A DNA stretch of 46,294 bases from DATKDP01 sp035546335 (GTDB lineage: Bacteria > Acidobacteriota > Thermoanaerobaculia > Gp7-AA8), in NCBI GenBank assembly GCA_035546335.1, contig DATKDP010000102.1:1-46294 (forward strand), read 5' to 3'. Within the stretch, counting starts at the first letter, position 1; each line of letters begins with the position of its first letter. The translations under genes and the position numbers were made by a program. The notes beneath the pieces were generated by a model. It worked only from the letters and a program-made list of their open reading frames with translations, was not told where the DNA came from and did not search any database. Positions 35,606 through 43,027 of the stretch are shown here, in pieces.

Positions 35606-36621
35606 GGCGGCTGAGAGCCTTCGCCGGCCTGATTCTGCTCGTCGCGACGCTGCTGAACGGCTGCAATCGAATGCAGCCCCGCCCCCCTGCCTCCGATCGA
35701 AACGAGGAGCCCGCGGTCAGCGTCACGGCGATCGACTCACCGAGCATGCAGTTTCTCCCCCGCCTGGGGCAGGCTCCAGGCTGGCGCCTGGAAAACGACC
35801 CCCTCGTCTATCCGGCCGAGCATCTCCGCAGCTACCTCGATGCCGAGGCACGCTATTTTCTTCTCTATGAGGTGATCGACGTGACGGTCGGTCATTATGC
35901 ACGCGCCGGCGCCGAGGGATTCGCAACCGTCCAAATCTTCCGGTTTCCCGATTTCGTCAAGGCGTTCGGCGCGTATTCGAGCCGCAGAAAAGCCGTGGTG
36001 GAGATTCTCGACATTTCCAACGAAGCCTTCCTCGGTCCACGTTCGATTCATATCTGGCGCGGACCCTTCTATGTGCGCATCATCGGGGGAGGCTCGGAGG
36101 GAACCATCGACGCGATGAAGGCTCTCGCAGGATCGGTGGTCACCCAGATGCCGGCGGCTCCTTCCAGGCCGGCGGTGTTCAGCTTCCTTCCCGACGAATG
36201 GAGAGTGCCCCACAGCGAGCGCTTCGAAGCAGAGGCGGGTCTCGGCCATCCGGTGCTCAAAGGCGCATTCGCCGCCGAGTTCGACCTCGGAGGGCAACGC
36301 ATCGACGGAATCGTCATCCCTGCACCGAACAAAGCGACGGCGACCAGGATCCTCGACGAGCTCCGCTCCTTCTTCGTGACCAACGGTCGTCTGCTCGATC
36401 AGGTGACCAATCTCGGAGAGGACAATTTCACCGCGGAAGACAGAACCTTCGGCCGTACCGCCGCCTTTCGCATCGATCGATTCGTCGTCGCCTTTCGCGG
36501 ATACGGCGATCGCCAGCAGCTCATCGACCTCGCCATCGGGACGGAGCAGCGGATCCTCGGATCCATCCGCCGCCAGTTGCAGAGCGCCGACAAGGTGAGG
36601 GCGGCGGCGGCACGGCAGTGA
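35602..36621 (+). CDS. lipoprotein, DUF6599-like
   Basis: This 339-residue protein starts at GTG 35602, overlapping the pepA stop (GTGA). A lipoprotein signal ends with LLNGC at about residue 21. The region about 55-150 (LRSYLDAEARYFLLYEVIDVT, then ...VQIFRFPDFVKAFGAYSSRR) resembles the repeat pattern that I associate with DUF6599 proteins of Acidobacteriota and relatives; a second similar half may lie at about 200-330. No catalytic motif is visible. It is probably anchored in the outer or inner membrane facing the periplasm. The link to the aminopeptidase is only translational coupling, and the function is unknown. Confidence 0.72.
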   Translation: MRRLRAFAGLILLVATLLNGCNRMQPRPPASDRNEEPAVSVTAIDSPSMQFLPRLGQAPGWRLENDPLVYPAEHLRSYLDAEARYFLLYEVIDVTVGHYARAGAEGFATVQIFRFPDFVKAFGAYSSRRKAVVEILDISNEAFLGPRSIHIWRGPFYVRIIGGGSEGTIDAMKALAGSVVTQMPAAPSRPAVFSFLPDEWRVPHSERFEAEAGLGHPVLKGAFAAEFDLGGQRIDGIVIPAPNKATATRILDELRSFFVTNGRLLDQVTNLGEDNFTAEDRTFGRTAAFRIDRFVVAFRGYGDRQQLIDLAIGTEQRILGSIRRQLQSADKVRAAAARQ

Positions 36622-36648
36622 ATGACTTCTCCCAGGGTCAGCAACCCA

Positions 36649-37266
36649 TCAGTACCCCTCGTCGGCATCCTCGTCCGACACGAGGGGGGCGGCGAGCAGT
36701 TCGGCCCACGCTTCGACGGCATGCACGGACCCACCGAAACGTCGGATGGTGTCCGTCACGCCCGCCTCGGAGGAGCGAATCTCGGGATGGGAGAGGAGCA
36801 GACGGCGCAGGTCCGCGAGATCGGTGGCGCCCTTTGGAGCGCTTCCTCGCGCTGAAAGTGCGAGCACTTTCATGGCAACGAGGTCGACCAGGGAAACATA
36901 GCGAATGCCGTCTCGCACCGTGGTCTCGCCGAGCGGCATCCGGAGCCGGACATCGGCGAGATGTCGATCCCCTTCCTTGCGAACCTGGAAGACACGATAG
37001 GCGACGCCGGCGCGAATCTCCCGAACTCGTGTCGCGACGTGGAGCTCCTCACCAAGCCTGCCGGCAAGCGCCTCGGCCGCAGCCGCAGGGTCGCTTGCGA
37101 GGAGATCGACATCCTCGCTCATGCGCGGCACTCGGGTGTAGAGGTTGACCGCCTGCGCCCCGAAGACCGTAACGTCGGGGCGATCCGCACAAAAGGAGAA
37201 TATGACCTCCTGCACGCGATGTAGGGGGATCGTTTCGCCCATGTGAAGTTCGGCTGCCGTGAACAC
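36649..37266 (-). CDS. nucleotidyltransferase-like (AbiEii/MNT-type) protein
   Basis: This 205-residue protein contains VFGAQAVNLYTRVPRMSEDVDLLASD at about 33-58, matching the nucleotidyltransferase pattern (Gly-x-x-Ala ... Arg-x-S/T-x-D-h-D). The remainder fits the minimal AbiEii-like fold, with HLADVRLRMP and VSLVDLVAMKVLAL. Such proteins occur as toxins of type IV toxin-antitoxin systems or as stand-alone genes. No AbiEi-like antitoxin is beside it; the neighbours are a convergent lipoprotein gene and, upstream, 98 bp of empty sequence. The start may be GTG 37266 or ATG 37242; neither has a clear ribosome binding site. No target is claimed. Confidence 0.68.
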   Translation of the reverse strand: MFTAAELHMGETIPLHRVQEVIFSFCADRPDVTVFGAQAVNLYTRVPRMSEDVDLLASDPAAAAEALAGRLGEELHVATRVREIRAGVAYRVFQVRKEGDRHLADVRLRMPLGETTVRDGIRYVSLVDLVAMKVLALSARGSAPKGATDLADLRRLLLSHPEIRSSEAGVTDTIRRFGGSVHAVEAWAELLAAPLVSDEDADEGY

Positions 37267-37364
37267 CAGCTCGAAGTATAGCGCGTGACGGTACGAGCTC
37301 AGAAGCTATCCTGAAGGCGGCCGCCACGCACTGCCAACGCCCGTCTCCATCGGGCTGCGTCGAC

Positions 37365-38057
37365 TCATCGCCGCACTCGACGCACCACAATGCGAGTCGC
37401 GACAGCGAAGATGGCGACGAGACCGCCGGCGACGAGGATCCGCCCGAATGCATGCTCGACGCTGATGATGCCTGCCGCAATCGCGTCGACGAAATAGGTG
37501 AAGACGAAGATCGATGGGATCATACCCAGCACCGTCGCCGGCAGATAGTGGCGCGGCCGGATCGACGCAATCCCAGCAGCGTAGTTGAGAATCACGTAGG
37601 GAACCACGGGAACGAGGCGAAGAAGCAGCAATGCCATGAACCCTTCTTCACGCAGCTTCGCTCCGATCGCCGGCGACCGCCGCTCGATCAGCCCGGCCAA
37701 CCACGATCCGGCCGAGAGGCGGGCGATCGCATAGGGCGCCACCGAGCCGACCGTCGCGGCGAGGAGCTCCATCAATCCGCCGCCGACCCATCCCCAGATC
37801 AGCGCGCCGGCAATGGAGAGGAGAATCGGAGGGAGAAGCAGCAGCGAGAAGAGCGCGTAGAGTGCGAGGTACGCAACCGGCGCCCACCAGTGTCCCTGCA
37901 GCGACCGAGCAGCCTCGATCCCCCTGGACAGATCGGTCCATCGCTCCGGCTGAGCGAAGAAGAGGACCGATGCGCACGCCAGGGCGATTCCAAGGAGGAG
38001 CAGGCGGATCACCGGAGGAGGGGTCCGGGCGGGGTCGCTGGAGCGTGGGGTCGTCAT
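37365..38057 (-). CDS. TVP38/TMEM64 family (VTT domain) membrane protein
   Basis: This 230-residue inner-membrane protein has an N-terminal helix (about 16-36), then a VTT (SNARE-associated) domain at about 65-195, with SLLLLPPILLSIAGALIWGW, FMALLLLRLVPVVPYVILNYAAG and the re-entrant-type glycine/proline pattern, and a final helix (about 205-225). Related DedA proteins act in lipid flipping and membrane homeostasis; for this subfamily the role is less certain. The ATG at 38057 follows MTTPRSSDPARTPPP, a short soluble tail. It is divergent from the glutaryl-CoA dehydrogenase gene. Confidence 0.87.
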   Translation of the reverse strand: MTTPRSSDPARTPPPVIRLLLLGIALACASVLFFAQPERWTDLSRGIEAARSLQGHWWAPVAYLALYALFSLLLLPPILLSIAGALIWGWVGGGLMELLAATVGSVAPYAIARLSAGSWLAGLIERRSPAIGAKLREEGFMALLLLRLVPVVPYVILNYAAGIASIRPRHYLPATVLGMIPSIFVFTYFVDAIAAGIISVEHAFGRILVAGGLVAIFAVATRIVVRRVRR

Positions 38058-38140
38058 CTTCGGCAAGCATACCGGTGGATCGCTCTGCACAACACTGGCT
38101 ACCCGACAGCCGGCGCTGATATCATCACCGCGAAAGTGAC

Positions 38141-38162
38141 CGGCCTGCCATTCTTCAGGCCG
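38141..38162 (+). promoter_or_regulatory. leader hairpin upstream of glutaryl-CoA dehydrogenase
   Basis: CGGCCTG and CAGGCCG are perfect 7-bp complements around an 8-nt spacer. It ends 8 bp before the ribosome binding site AAGGAG, so it could be an operator for a repressor of this catabolic gene or a 5' leader hairpin. No experimental role can be deduced. Confidence 0.35.
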
Positions 38163-38180
38163 CTTCAGAAGGAGCAGCAC

Positions 38181-39416
38181 GTGGCCAACTTCCCCGGCGT
38201 CGACTACATGGAAATCGATTCGCTCTTCTCTGAAGACGAGCTGATGGTGCGGCAGACCGTTCGCGACTTCGTCGATGAAGAGATTCTTCCGATCATCGAG
38301 GACGCCAACCGGCACGAGAAGTTTCCCGCTCATCTCGTTCCGAAGATGGCGGAAATGGGCCTGTTCGGCTCGACTATCGACGAGTACGGACTTCCCGGTC
38401 TCAACAACGTCGCCTACGGGCTGATCATGCAGGAGCTCGAGCGGGGCGATTCCGGCCTCCGCTCCTTCGTCTCCGTGCAATCGAGCCTGGTGATGTTCCC
38501 GATCTATGCCTACGGTTCGCAGGAGCAGAAGGACTATTGGATCCCGCGTCTGGCGAGGGGAGAGGCCATCGGAGCGTTCGGTCTCACCGAGCCCGACTTC
38601 GGATCCAATCCCGGCGCCATGCGAACGAACGCCCGGAAAGACGGGAGCTCGTGGGTTCTCAACGGTGCAAAATCGTGGATCACCAACGGCTCGATCGCCG
38701 ACGTCTCCGTCGTCTGGGCGCGCACCGGCGATCAGATTCGCGGCTTTCTCGTCGATAAGGGGACGCCGGGCTACACCACGGCGTATCACATGGGCAAATT
38801 CTCCCTTCGCGCCTCGGTCACCTCGCAGCTCTTCTTCGAAGACTGCAGGATTCCGGAAGAGAACGTCCTTCCCGACACCAGCTCGCTCAAACATCCGCTG
38901 AGCTGCCTCTCCCAGGCGCGCTACGGCATCGCCTGGGGCGCTCTCGGAGCGGCGATGGCCGTCTACAACACGGCGCTCGGCTATACGAAACAGCGGATCC
39001 AGTTCGGCGGGCAGCCGATCGCCTCGCACCAGCTCGTGCAGAACAAGCTCGCCTGGATGATCACCGAGATCACCAAGGGCCAGCTTCTCGCGCTCCAGAT
39101 GGGTCGGCTGAAGGATCAGGGGCGGATCCAGCCCAAGCACATCTCCATGGGAAAGATGAACAACGTCAACATCGCCCTCGAATGTGCCCGCACCGCCCGC
39201 GACATGCTCGGTGCCAACGGCGTCTCGGATGAATATCCGGTGATCCGTCACATGATGAACCTCGAGTCGGTGAAGACCTACGAGGGAACCCACGACATCC
39301 ACAACCTGATCATCGGCGAAGCGGTCACTGGAATCGCCTCGTACAACCCGCCGATGTCGGCGGAGACCGAGAAGCAGTTGCGTGTGAAGGCGGAACAGGA
39401 GGCGGCGCGGCGTTAG
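38181..39416 (+). CDS. gcdH: glutaryl-CoA dehydrogenase
   Basis: This 411-residue FAD enzyme oxidises and decarboxylates glutaryl-CoA to crotonyl-CoA in the breakdown of lysine, tryptophan and, in some bacteria, benzoyl-CoA. It follows the family closely: SVQSSLVMFPIYAYGS, FGLTEPDFGSNP, GKFSLRAS, ARYGIAWGALGAAM, QLVQNKLAWMITEIT, GRLKDQG and TYEGTHDIHNLIIG, with the catalytic base E368. The Arg just before SVQSSLVM, which I align with the decarboxylation-related Arg94 of the human enzyme, is present, favouring the decarboxylating type. GTG 38181 was chosen because AAGGAG lies 6 nt upstream; an ATG ten codons later has none. glpX follows after 17 bp. Confidence 0.93.
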   Translation: MANFPGVDYMEIDSLFSEDELMVRQTVRDFVDEEILPIIEDANRHEKFPAHLVPKMAEMGLFGSTIDEYGLPGLNNVAYGLIMQELERGDSGLRSFVSVQSSLVMFPIYAYGSQEQKDYWIPRLARGEAIGAFGLTEPDFGSNPGAMRTNARKDGSSWVLNGAKSWITNGSIADVSVVWARTGDQIRGFLVDKGTPGYTTAYHMGKFSLRASVTSQLFFEDCRIPEENVLPDTSSLKHPLSCLSQARYGIAWGALGAAMAVYNTALGYTKQRIQFGGQPIASHQLVQNKLAWMITEITKGQLLALQMGRLKDQGRIQPKHISMGKMNNVNIALECARTARDMLGANGVSDEYPVIRHMMNLESVKTYEGTHDIHNLIIGEAVTGIASYNPPMSAETEKQLRVKAEQEAARR

Positions 39417-39433
39417 CCGGTCGAACGAAGACG

Positions 39434-40405
39434 ATGGAATCAAGCCTCGAGATCGGATTTCTTCGCGTAACCGAGAAAGCGGCAATCGCCGCGGCCCGGA
39501 CCATGGGCTATGGCAAGCGCAAATATTCGGACCAGGTCGCCGTCGAATCCATGCGCGAAGAGCTCGGCAGACTCCGAATGCGCGGCACGATCGTCATCGG
39601 CGAGGGGGAGCGCGACAAGGCGCCGATGCTCTTCGTCGGCGAGCAGTTGGGCCGTCAGCAGAACAGTGACCCGGAAGTCGACATCGCGGTCGATCCGCTC
39701 GAAGGAACGAACCTCTGCGCCGTCGGTGCGCCGAACGCCATTGCCGTGCTCGCTGCATCGGAAAAGGGCGGCCTGCTCAATGCTCCCGACATCTACATGG
39801 AAAAGCTGGTCGTCGGTCCGTCGGCCGGCGAGTTCGTGAGTCTCGAGAGCTCGGTCGAAGAAAATCTCAAACAGATGGCCGAGGCTTTCGGACGGAGCGT
39901 CGACGAGCTGACGATCATCGTCCTCGATCGCGAGCGCCATCACGATCTGATCTCGCAGATCCGCGAGGCGGGCGCGCGCATCAAGCTGATCAGCGATGGC
40001 GATCTCTCGGGCGGAATCGCCGCAGCAGTCCGTGGCACGGGAGTCCATGGAGCGATGGGAATCGGGGGCGCGCCGGAGGGTGTCCTGACCGCGGCGGCCA
40101 TGCGCTGTATGAACGGCAGAATTCAGGGAAGGCTTCGGCCGCTCGAGAAGTGGCAGGAAGAACGGCTGCGACAGATGGGCTTCGAGGACTCCGAGAAGCT
40201 CTACGACACGGCGGAGCTGGCGTCAGGCAACGACATCATTTTCGTTGCCACCGGCGTGACCGACGGCGACCTTCTGCGCGGTGTCCGCTTCTTCGGCGGC
40301 GGCATCCGCACCTCGTCGATCTTCATGTCGCTCAAGACGAACACCATCCGCTTCGTCGACACGATCTACAAGGAAGAGGGAACGAAGCTGGCCGTCGTCT
40401 TCTAG
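39434..40405 (+). CDS. glpX: fructose-1,6-bisphosphatase, class II
   Basis: This 323-residue metal-dependent phosphatase removes the 1-phosphate of fructose 1,6-bisphosphate in gluconeogenesis. GlpX hallmarks are present: GTIVIGEGERDKAPML (about 52-67), VDPLEGTN (about 92-99), the LDRERHHDLI stretch and GIGGAPEGVLTAAA (about 210-223). The length is normal. It lies 17 bp after the glutaryl-CoA dehydrogenase gene and may share its transcript, which suits growth on acids and amino acids that need gluconeogenesis. It converges with the zinc-ribbon gene, leaving only 14 bp. Confidence 0.95.
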   Translation: MESSLEIGFLRVTEKAAIAAARTMGYGKRKYSDQVAVESMREELGRLRMRGTIVIGEGERDKAPMLFVGEQLGRQQNSDPEVDIAVDPLEGTNLCAVGAPNAIAVLAASEKGGLLNAPDIYMEKLVVGPSAGEFVSLESSVEENLKQMAEAFGRSVDELTIIVLDRERHHDLISQIREAGARIKLISDGDLSGGIAAAVRGTGVHGAMGIGGAPEGVLTAAAMRCMNGRIQGRLRPLEKWQEERLRQMGFEDSEKLYDTAELASGNDIIFVATGVTDGDLLRGVRFFGGGIRTSSIFMSLKTNTIRFVDTIYKEEGTKLAVVF

Positions 40406-40419
40406 GCGACTCGAGCGCG

Positions 40420-40713
40420 TCAGTCCAGGTCGAACGGATTCACCGGCGGCTTGTCCGATTTGTCGACCCGTGCCATCGCTTCCTTGAATTTTTCGTCGAG
40501 CAGCCTGGCACGATCCTTCTGGCTCTCCAGTTCCCGTTCGAAGCGTTTCGCAGCCTCCGTCCTCTTCGTCTCCAGCTGGGAGACCATCGCCTCGAGATCG
40601 TTCCCCGCGCCCGTGGTCACCCGCGGGCGGTGAAGCAAAACATCGCCGCTGATCCGATCGACGACGATCGTCGCCTCGCAGCAGGGGCAGGTGATCTCGA
40701 AATTCTTCGCCAT
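40420..40713 (-). CDS. small zinc-ribbon and coiled-coil protein
   Basis: This 97-residue protein starts with MAKNFEITCPCCEATIVVDR: a C-P-C-C knuckle, which lacks a clear second pair of cysteines, so metal binding would be partial or need a dimer. From about residue 40 it is a charged helix (LEAMVSQLETKRTEAAKRFE) likely to form a coiled coil, and it ends with PPVNPFDLD. GGAGG is 6 nt before the ATG at 40713; a longer version would start inside the promoter region. I recognise similar small proteins from Acidobacteriota genomes but no function. An unusual cluster of palindromes precedes it. Confidence 0.75.
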   Translation of the reverse strand: MAKNFEITCPCCEATIVVDRISGDVLLHRPRVTTGAGNDLEAMVSQLETKRTEAAKRFERELESQKDRARLLDEKFKEAMARVDKSDKPPVNPFDLD

Positions 40714-40731
40714 GGTGGCCTCCGGTGGATC

Positions 40732-40766
40732 CACTACGATTGTAGTGCGCGCGCGCCAAAGCGCAA
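40732..40766 (-). promoter_or_regulatory. promoter with palindromic operator over the -10
   Basis: On the minus strand TTGCGC (40761-40766) and TACAAT (40739-40744) are separated by 16 bp. The -10 lies inside the perfect inverted repeat CACTAC-N4-GTAGTG (40732-40747). Transcription would begin near 40731, and the ribosome binding site and ATG of the zinc-ribbon gene follow directly. A palindrome over the -10 is a typical place for a repressor. Confidence 0.5.
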
Positions 40767-40767
40767 A

Positions 40768-40786
40768 TGCACCAATCGATGGTGCA
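40768..40786. promoter_or_regulatory. perfect inverted repeat next to the -35 of the zinc-ribbon gene
   Basis: TGCACCA-ATCGA-TGGTGCA is a perfect 7-bp inverted repeat with a 5-bp centre. It lies directly upstream of the -35 on the minus strand, where an activator would bind. Confidence 0.4.
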
Positions 40787-40795
40787 GGCGGGCCT

Positions 40796-40811
40796 GGGTC
40801 AGATCTGACCC
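40796..40811. repeat. 16-bp perfect palindrome inside a larger inverted repeat
   Basis: GGGTCAGATCTGACCC is its own complement. It is enclosed by GGGCCT (40790-40795) and AGGCCC (40822-40827). It lies between the 3' end of mntP and the zinc-ribbon promoter. The same GGGTCAGATCTGACCC core is familiar as a dispersed repeat in many bacterial genomes. It might also help to end mntP transcription. Confidence 0.55.
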
Positions 40812-40846
40812 GACCCCCAAAAGGCCCTACCCCCGAGAGCGCCCTC

Positions 40847-41428
40847 TCACATGTAATGATCGGCCACCGACTTGATCCCGATTGCGATCAGAACCAACCC
40901 TCCGGCGATCTCGAGGCGCGGTCCGAACCGCCGGCCCATCTGCAGCGCGAAGTGCGCGCCGGCCAACGAGAACAGGAACGTCGTCGCTCCGATCACCAGC
41001 GCCGAAAGGAGAATGGGGAGGTCGAGTGTTGGGAGTGTAACCCCGACCGCCAGAGAATCGATCGACGTGGCGACCCCGAGAAGCAGGACCGTCATCAGCG
41101 ACAGATCGGGAGGCTGCTCGTCATGATCATCCTCGAGCGCCTCATGGATCATTCTTCCGCCGACGAACCCGAGGAGGAGGAAGGCGACCCAGTGATCCCA
41201 GGCTCCGATGTAACGGGTGAGCCCGACTCCTCCGTAACCTCCGGCAGCCGCCATGACGAGCTGGAATGCCCCGAAGACCAGAGCGAGCTTCGCCAGCACG
41301 GCTGGGCGAATTCCGCGCAGCGCCATCCCAGCGCAGACCGCGGTGGCATCCATGGCAACAGCGAGCGAAATGAGGGCGAGCGTCAAGCCGAGCGTCACGA
41401 TAGCAGAATGGCGACCATCGTCGCGCAC
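40847..41428 (-). CDS. mntP: manganese efflux pump MntP
   Basis: This 193-residue membrane protein exports Mn(II). Six hydrophobic helices form two related halves, each with a conserved aspartate in its first helix: VAMDATAVCAG (about residue 27) and ATSIDSLAVGV (about residue 125). The HEALEDDHDEQ loop separates the halves. The start may be GTG 41428, with AGGA 9 nt upstream, or GTG 41398, which would fit the shorter E. coli N-terminus. It lies 32 bp downstream of the citrate synthase gene on the same strand. That gap is too short for the manganese riboswitch often found before mntP. Confidence 0.9.
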   Translation of the reverse strand: MRDDGRHSAIVTLGLTLALISLAVAMDATAVCAGMALRGIRPAVLAKLALVFGAFQLVMAAAGGYGGVGLTRYIGAWDHWVAFLLLGFVGGRMIHEALEDDHDEQPPDLSLMTVLLLGVATSIDSLAVGVTLPTLDLPILLSALVIGATTFLFSLAGAHFALQMGRRFGPRLEIAGGLVLIAIGIKSVADHYM

Positions 41429-41460
41429 CCACCGTCATCCTGGCGAGAGCATTGTTCGGA

Positions 41461-42753
41461 TCACACCGTGACCGGGACGAGCTCGCGATCCTCGATCGGA
41501 ATCCAGGCTCGCTTCGGCGCGCCGGTATAGACCTGGCGCGGTCGGGCGATCCGGGTCGTCGAATCCTCCGTCATTTCCTTCCACTGAGCAATCCAGCCCG
41601 GGAGCCGTCCCAGAGCGAACATCACCGTGAACATCTCCGTCGGGATCCCCATCGCGCGGTAGAGGATGCCGCTGTAGAAGTCGACGTTGGGATAGAGCTT
41701 CCGTTCGATGAAGTAGGAATCCCGAAGGGCGATCTCTTCGAGGCTCCTGGCGATGTCGAGCAGAGGATCGCTGACGCCGAGCTCATGGAGCACTTCGTCG
41801 GCGGCCGCCTTGAGGATTCGCGCGCGCGGATCGAAGTTCTTGTAGACACGATGCCCGAAGCCCATCAGCTTGAATCCCGACTTCGCGTCCTTGGCCATGT
41901 CGACGAACTTCCGGTAGTTGCCGCCTTCGGAGCGGATCCTCTGCAGCATCTCGATGACCTCCTGGTTGGCGCCGCCGTGAAGAGGTCCCCAGAGCGCGCA
42001 GATTCCGGAGGAGATGGTGGCGAATAGGTTCGCCTGGCTGCTGCCGACCATCCGAACGGTCGAAGTGCTGCAGTTCTGCTCGTGGTCGGCGTGGAGAATC
42101 AGCAGCAGGTTGAGCGCTCTGTCGAGCACCGGGAGCATCACGTAGGGCTCGGCCGGCACCGCGAACATCATCTGGAGGAAGTTCTCGGTGTAGCTGAAGT
42201 CGTTCCGCGGATAAATGAAAGGCTGGCCGATCGATTTCTTGTAGGAGAACGCGGCGATGGTCTTCGCCTTCGACAGCAGGCGGACGATGTTGAGGTCGCG
42301 GTCATCGAGGCTGGTCTCCGGATAATAGGCCGCCAGCGAAGCGATCATCGCCGAGAGAATCGCCATCGGATGTGCCGCCTTGGGGAACCCTTCGAAGAAC
42401 TTCTTCATGTCTTCGTGGATCAGGCTGTGACGGGTGAGGTCCCCTTCGAACAGGTCCAGATCGGCTCGCGCCGGCAGGCTCCCGTAGATAAGCAGGTAAC
42501 AGACCTCGACGAACGAGGCATGCGCCGCGAGCTCCTCGATGGGGTAGCCTCGATAGCGGAGTATTCCCTTCTCGCCGTCGATGAACGTGATCGCGCTGGC
42601 GCAGGATCCTGTGTTTCCGTAGCCGCTGTCGAACGTGATCGCTCCCGTCTCCGCCCGCAGTTTCGTGATGTCGATCGCTGTCTCGTTCTCCGTGCCGGTG
42701 ACGACCGGCAGTTCATATTCCTTCCCCTCGAGAAGTAGAGTCGCTCTTTTCAA
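41461..42753 (-). CDS. gltA: citrate synthase
   Basis: This 430-residue enzyme condenses oxaloacetate and acetyl-CoA in the TCA cycle. It is the type with an N-terminal beta domain (LEGKEYELPVV...ITKLRAETGAITFDSGYGNTGSC). The active-site regions are present: the two catalytic histidines in LWGPLHGGANQ and GFGHRVYKNFDPRA, and the later aspartate region ELGVSDPLLDIA. TTG 42753 is chosen because AGGAGG lies 5 nt upstream; a GTG at 42780 would add nine residues with no ribosome binding site. mntP follows after 32 bp. The gene is divergent from the nuclease-helicase gene. Confidence 0.94.
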   Translation of the reverse strand: MKRATLLLEGKEYELPVVTGTENETAIDITKLRAETGAITFDSGYGNTGSCASAITFIDGEKGILRYRGYPIEELAAHASFVEVCYLLIYGSLPARADLDLFEGDLTRHSLIHEDMKKFFEGFPKAAHPMAILSAMIASLAAYYPETSLDDRDLNIVRLLSKAKTIAAFSYKKSIGQPFIYPRNDFSYTENFLQMMFAVPAEPYVMLPVLDRALNLLLILHADHEQNCSTSTVRMVGSSQANLFATISSGICALWGPLHGGANQEVIEMLQRIRSEGGNYRKFVDMAKDAKSGFKLMGFGHRVYKNFDPRARILKAAADEVLHELGVSDPLLDIARSLEEIALRDSYFIERKLYPNVDFYSGILYRAMGIPTEMFTVMFALGRLPGWIAQWKEMTEDSTTRIARPRQVYTGAPKRAWIPIEDRELVPVTV

Positions 42754-43027
42754 GATGGCCTCCTGATGTTTTGACGGCACGCGAGTACCCTGACGACGAT
42801 TCTGGACTCTTCCGGAAGGCCGCGTATGTCGCGACGATCACCTCCGGCATGTGACGGGTGAACGTGTCTGGCTGGGCATTCCGGAATCCAGGCCCGGACG
42901 CCCGCGCTGAGTGCCACCGTCAGCCACGGCAGCCGGCCACAAACCGGGCCTAAGATCGGAATCCTCGGCCACATGGACATTCCGATCTGCACGCCCATCG
43001 CTCCGAAATCGATTACCATGAATCGGC

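Noticed and set aside
36649..37266. complete type IV toxin-antitoxin pair
   Set aside because: The nucleotidyltransferase-like protein has no AbiEi-like partner beside it; the 98 bp upstream hold no gene.
41429..41460. manganese (yybP-ykoY) riboswitch before mntP
   Set aside because: Only 32 bp separate mntP from the citrate synthase gene, too short for the riboswitch, and its conserved core is not seen.
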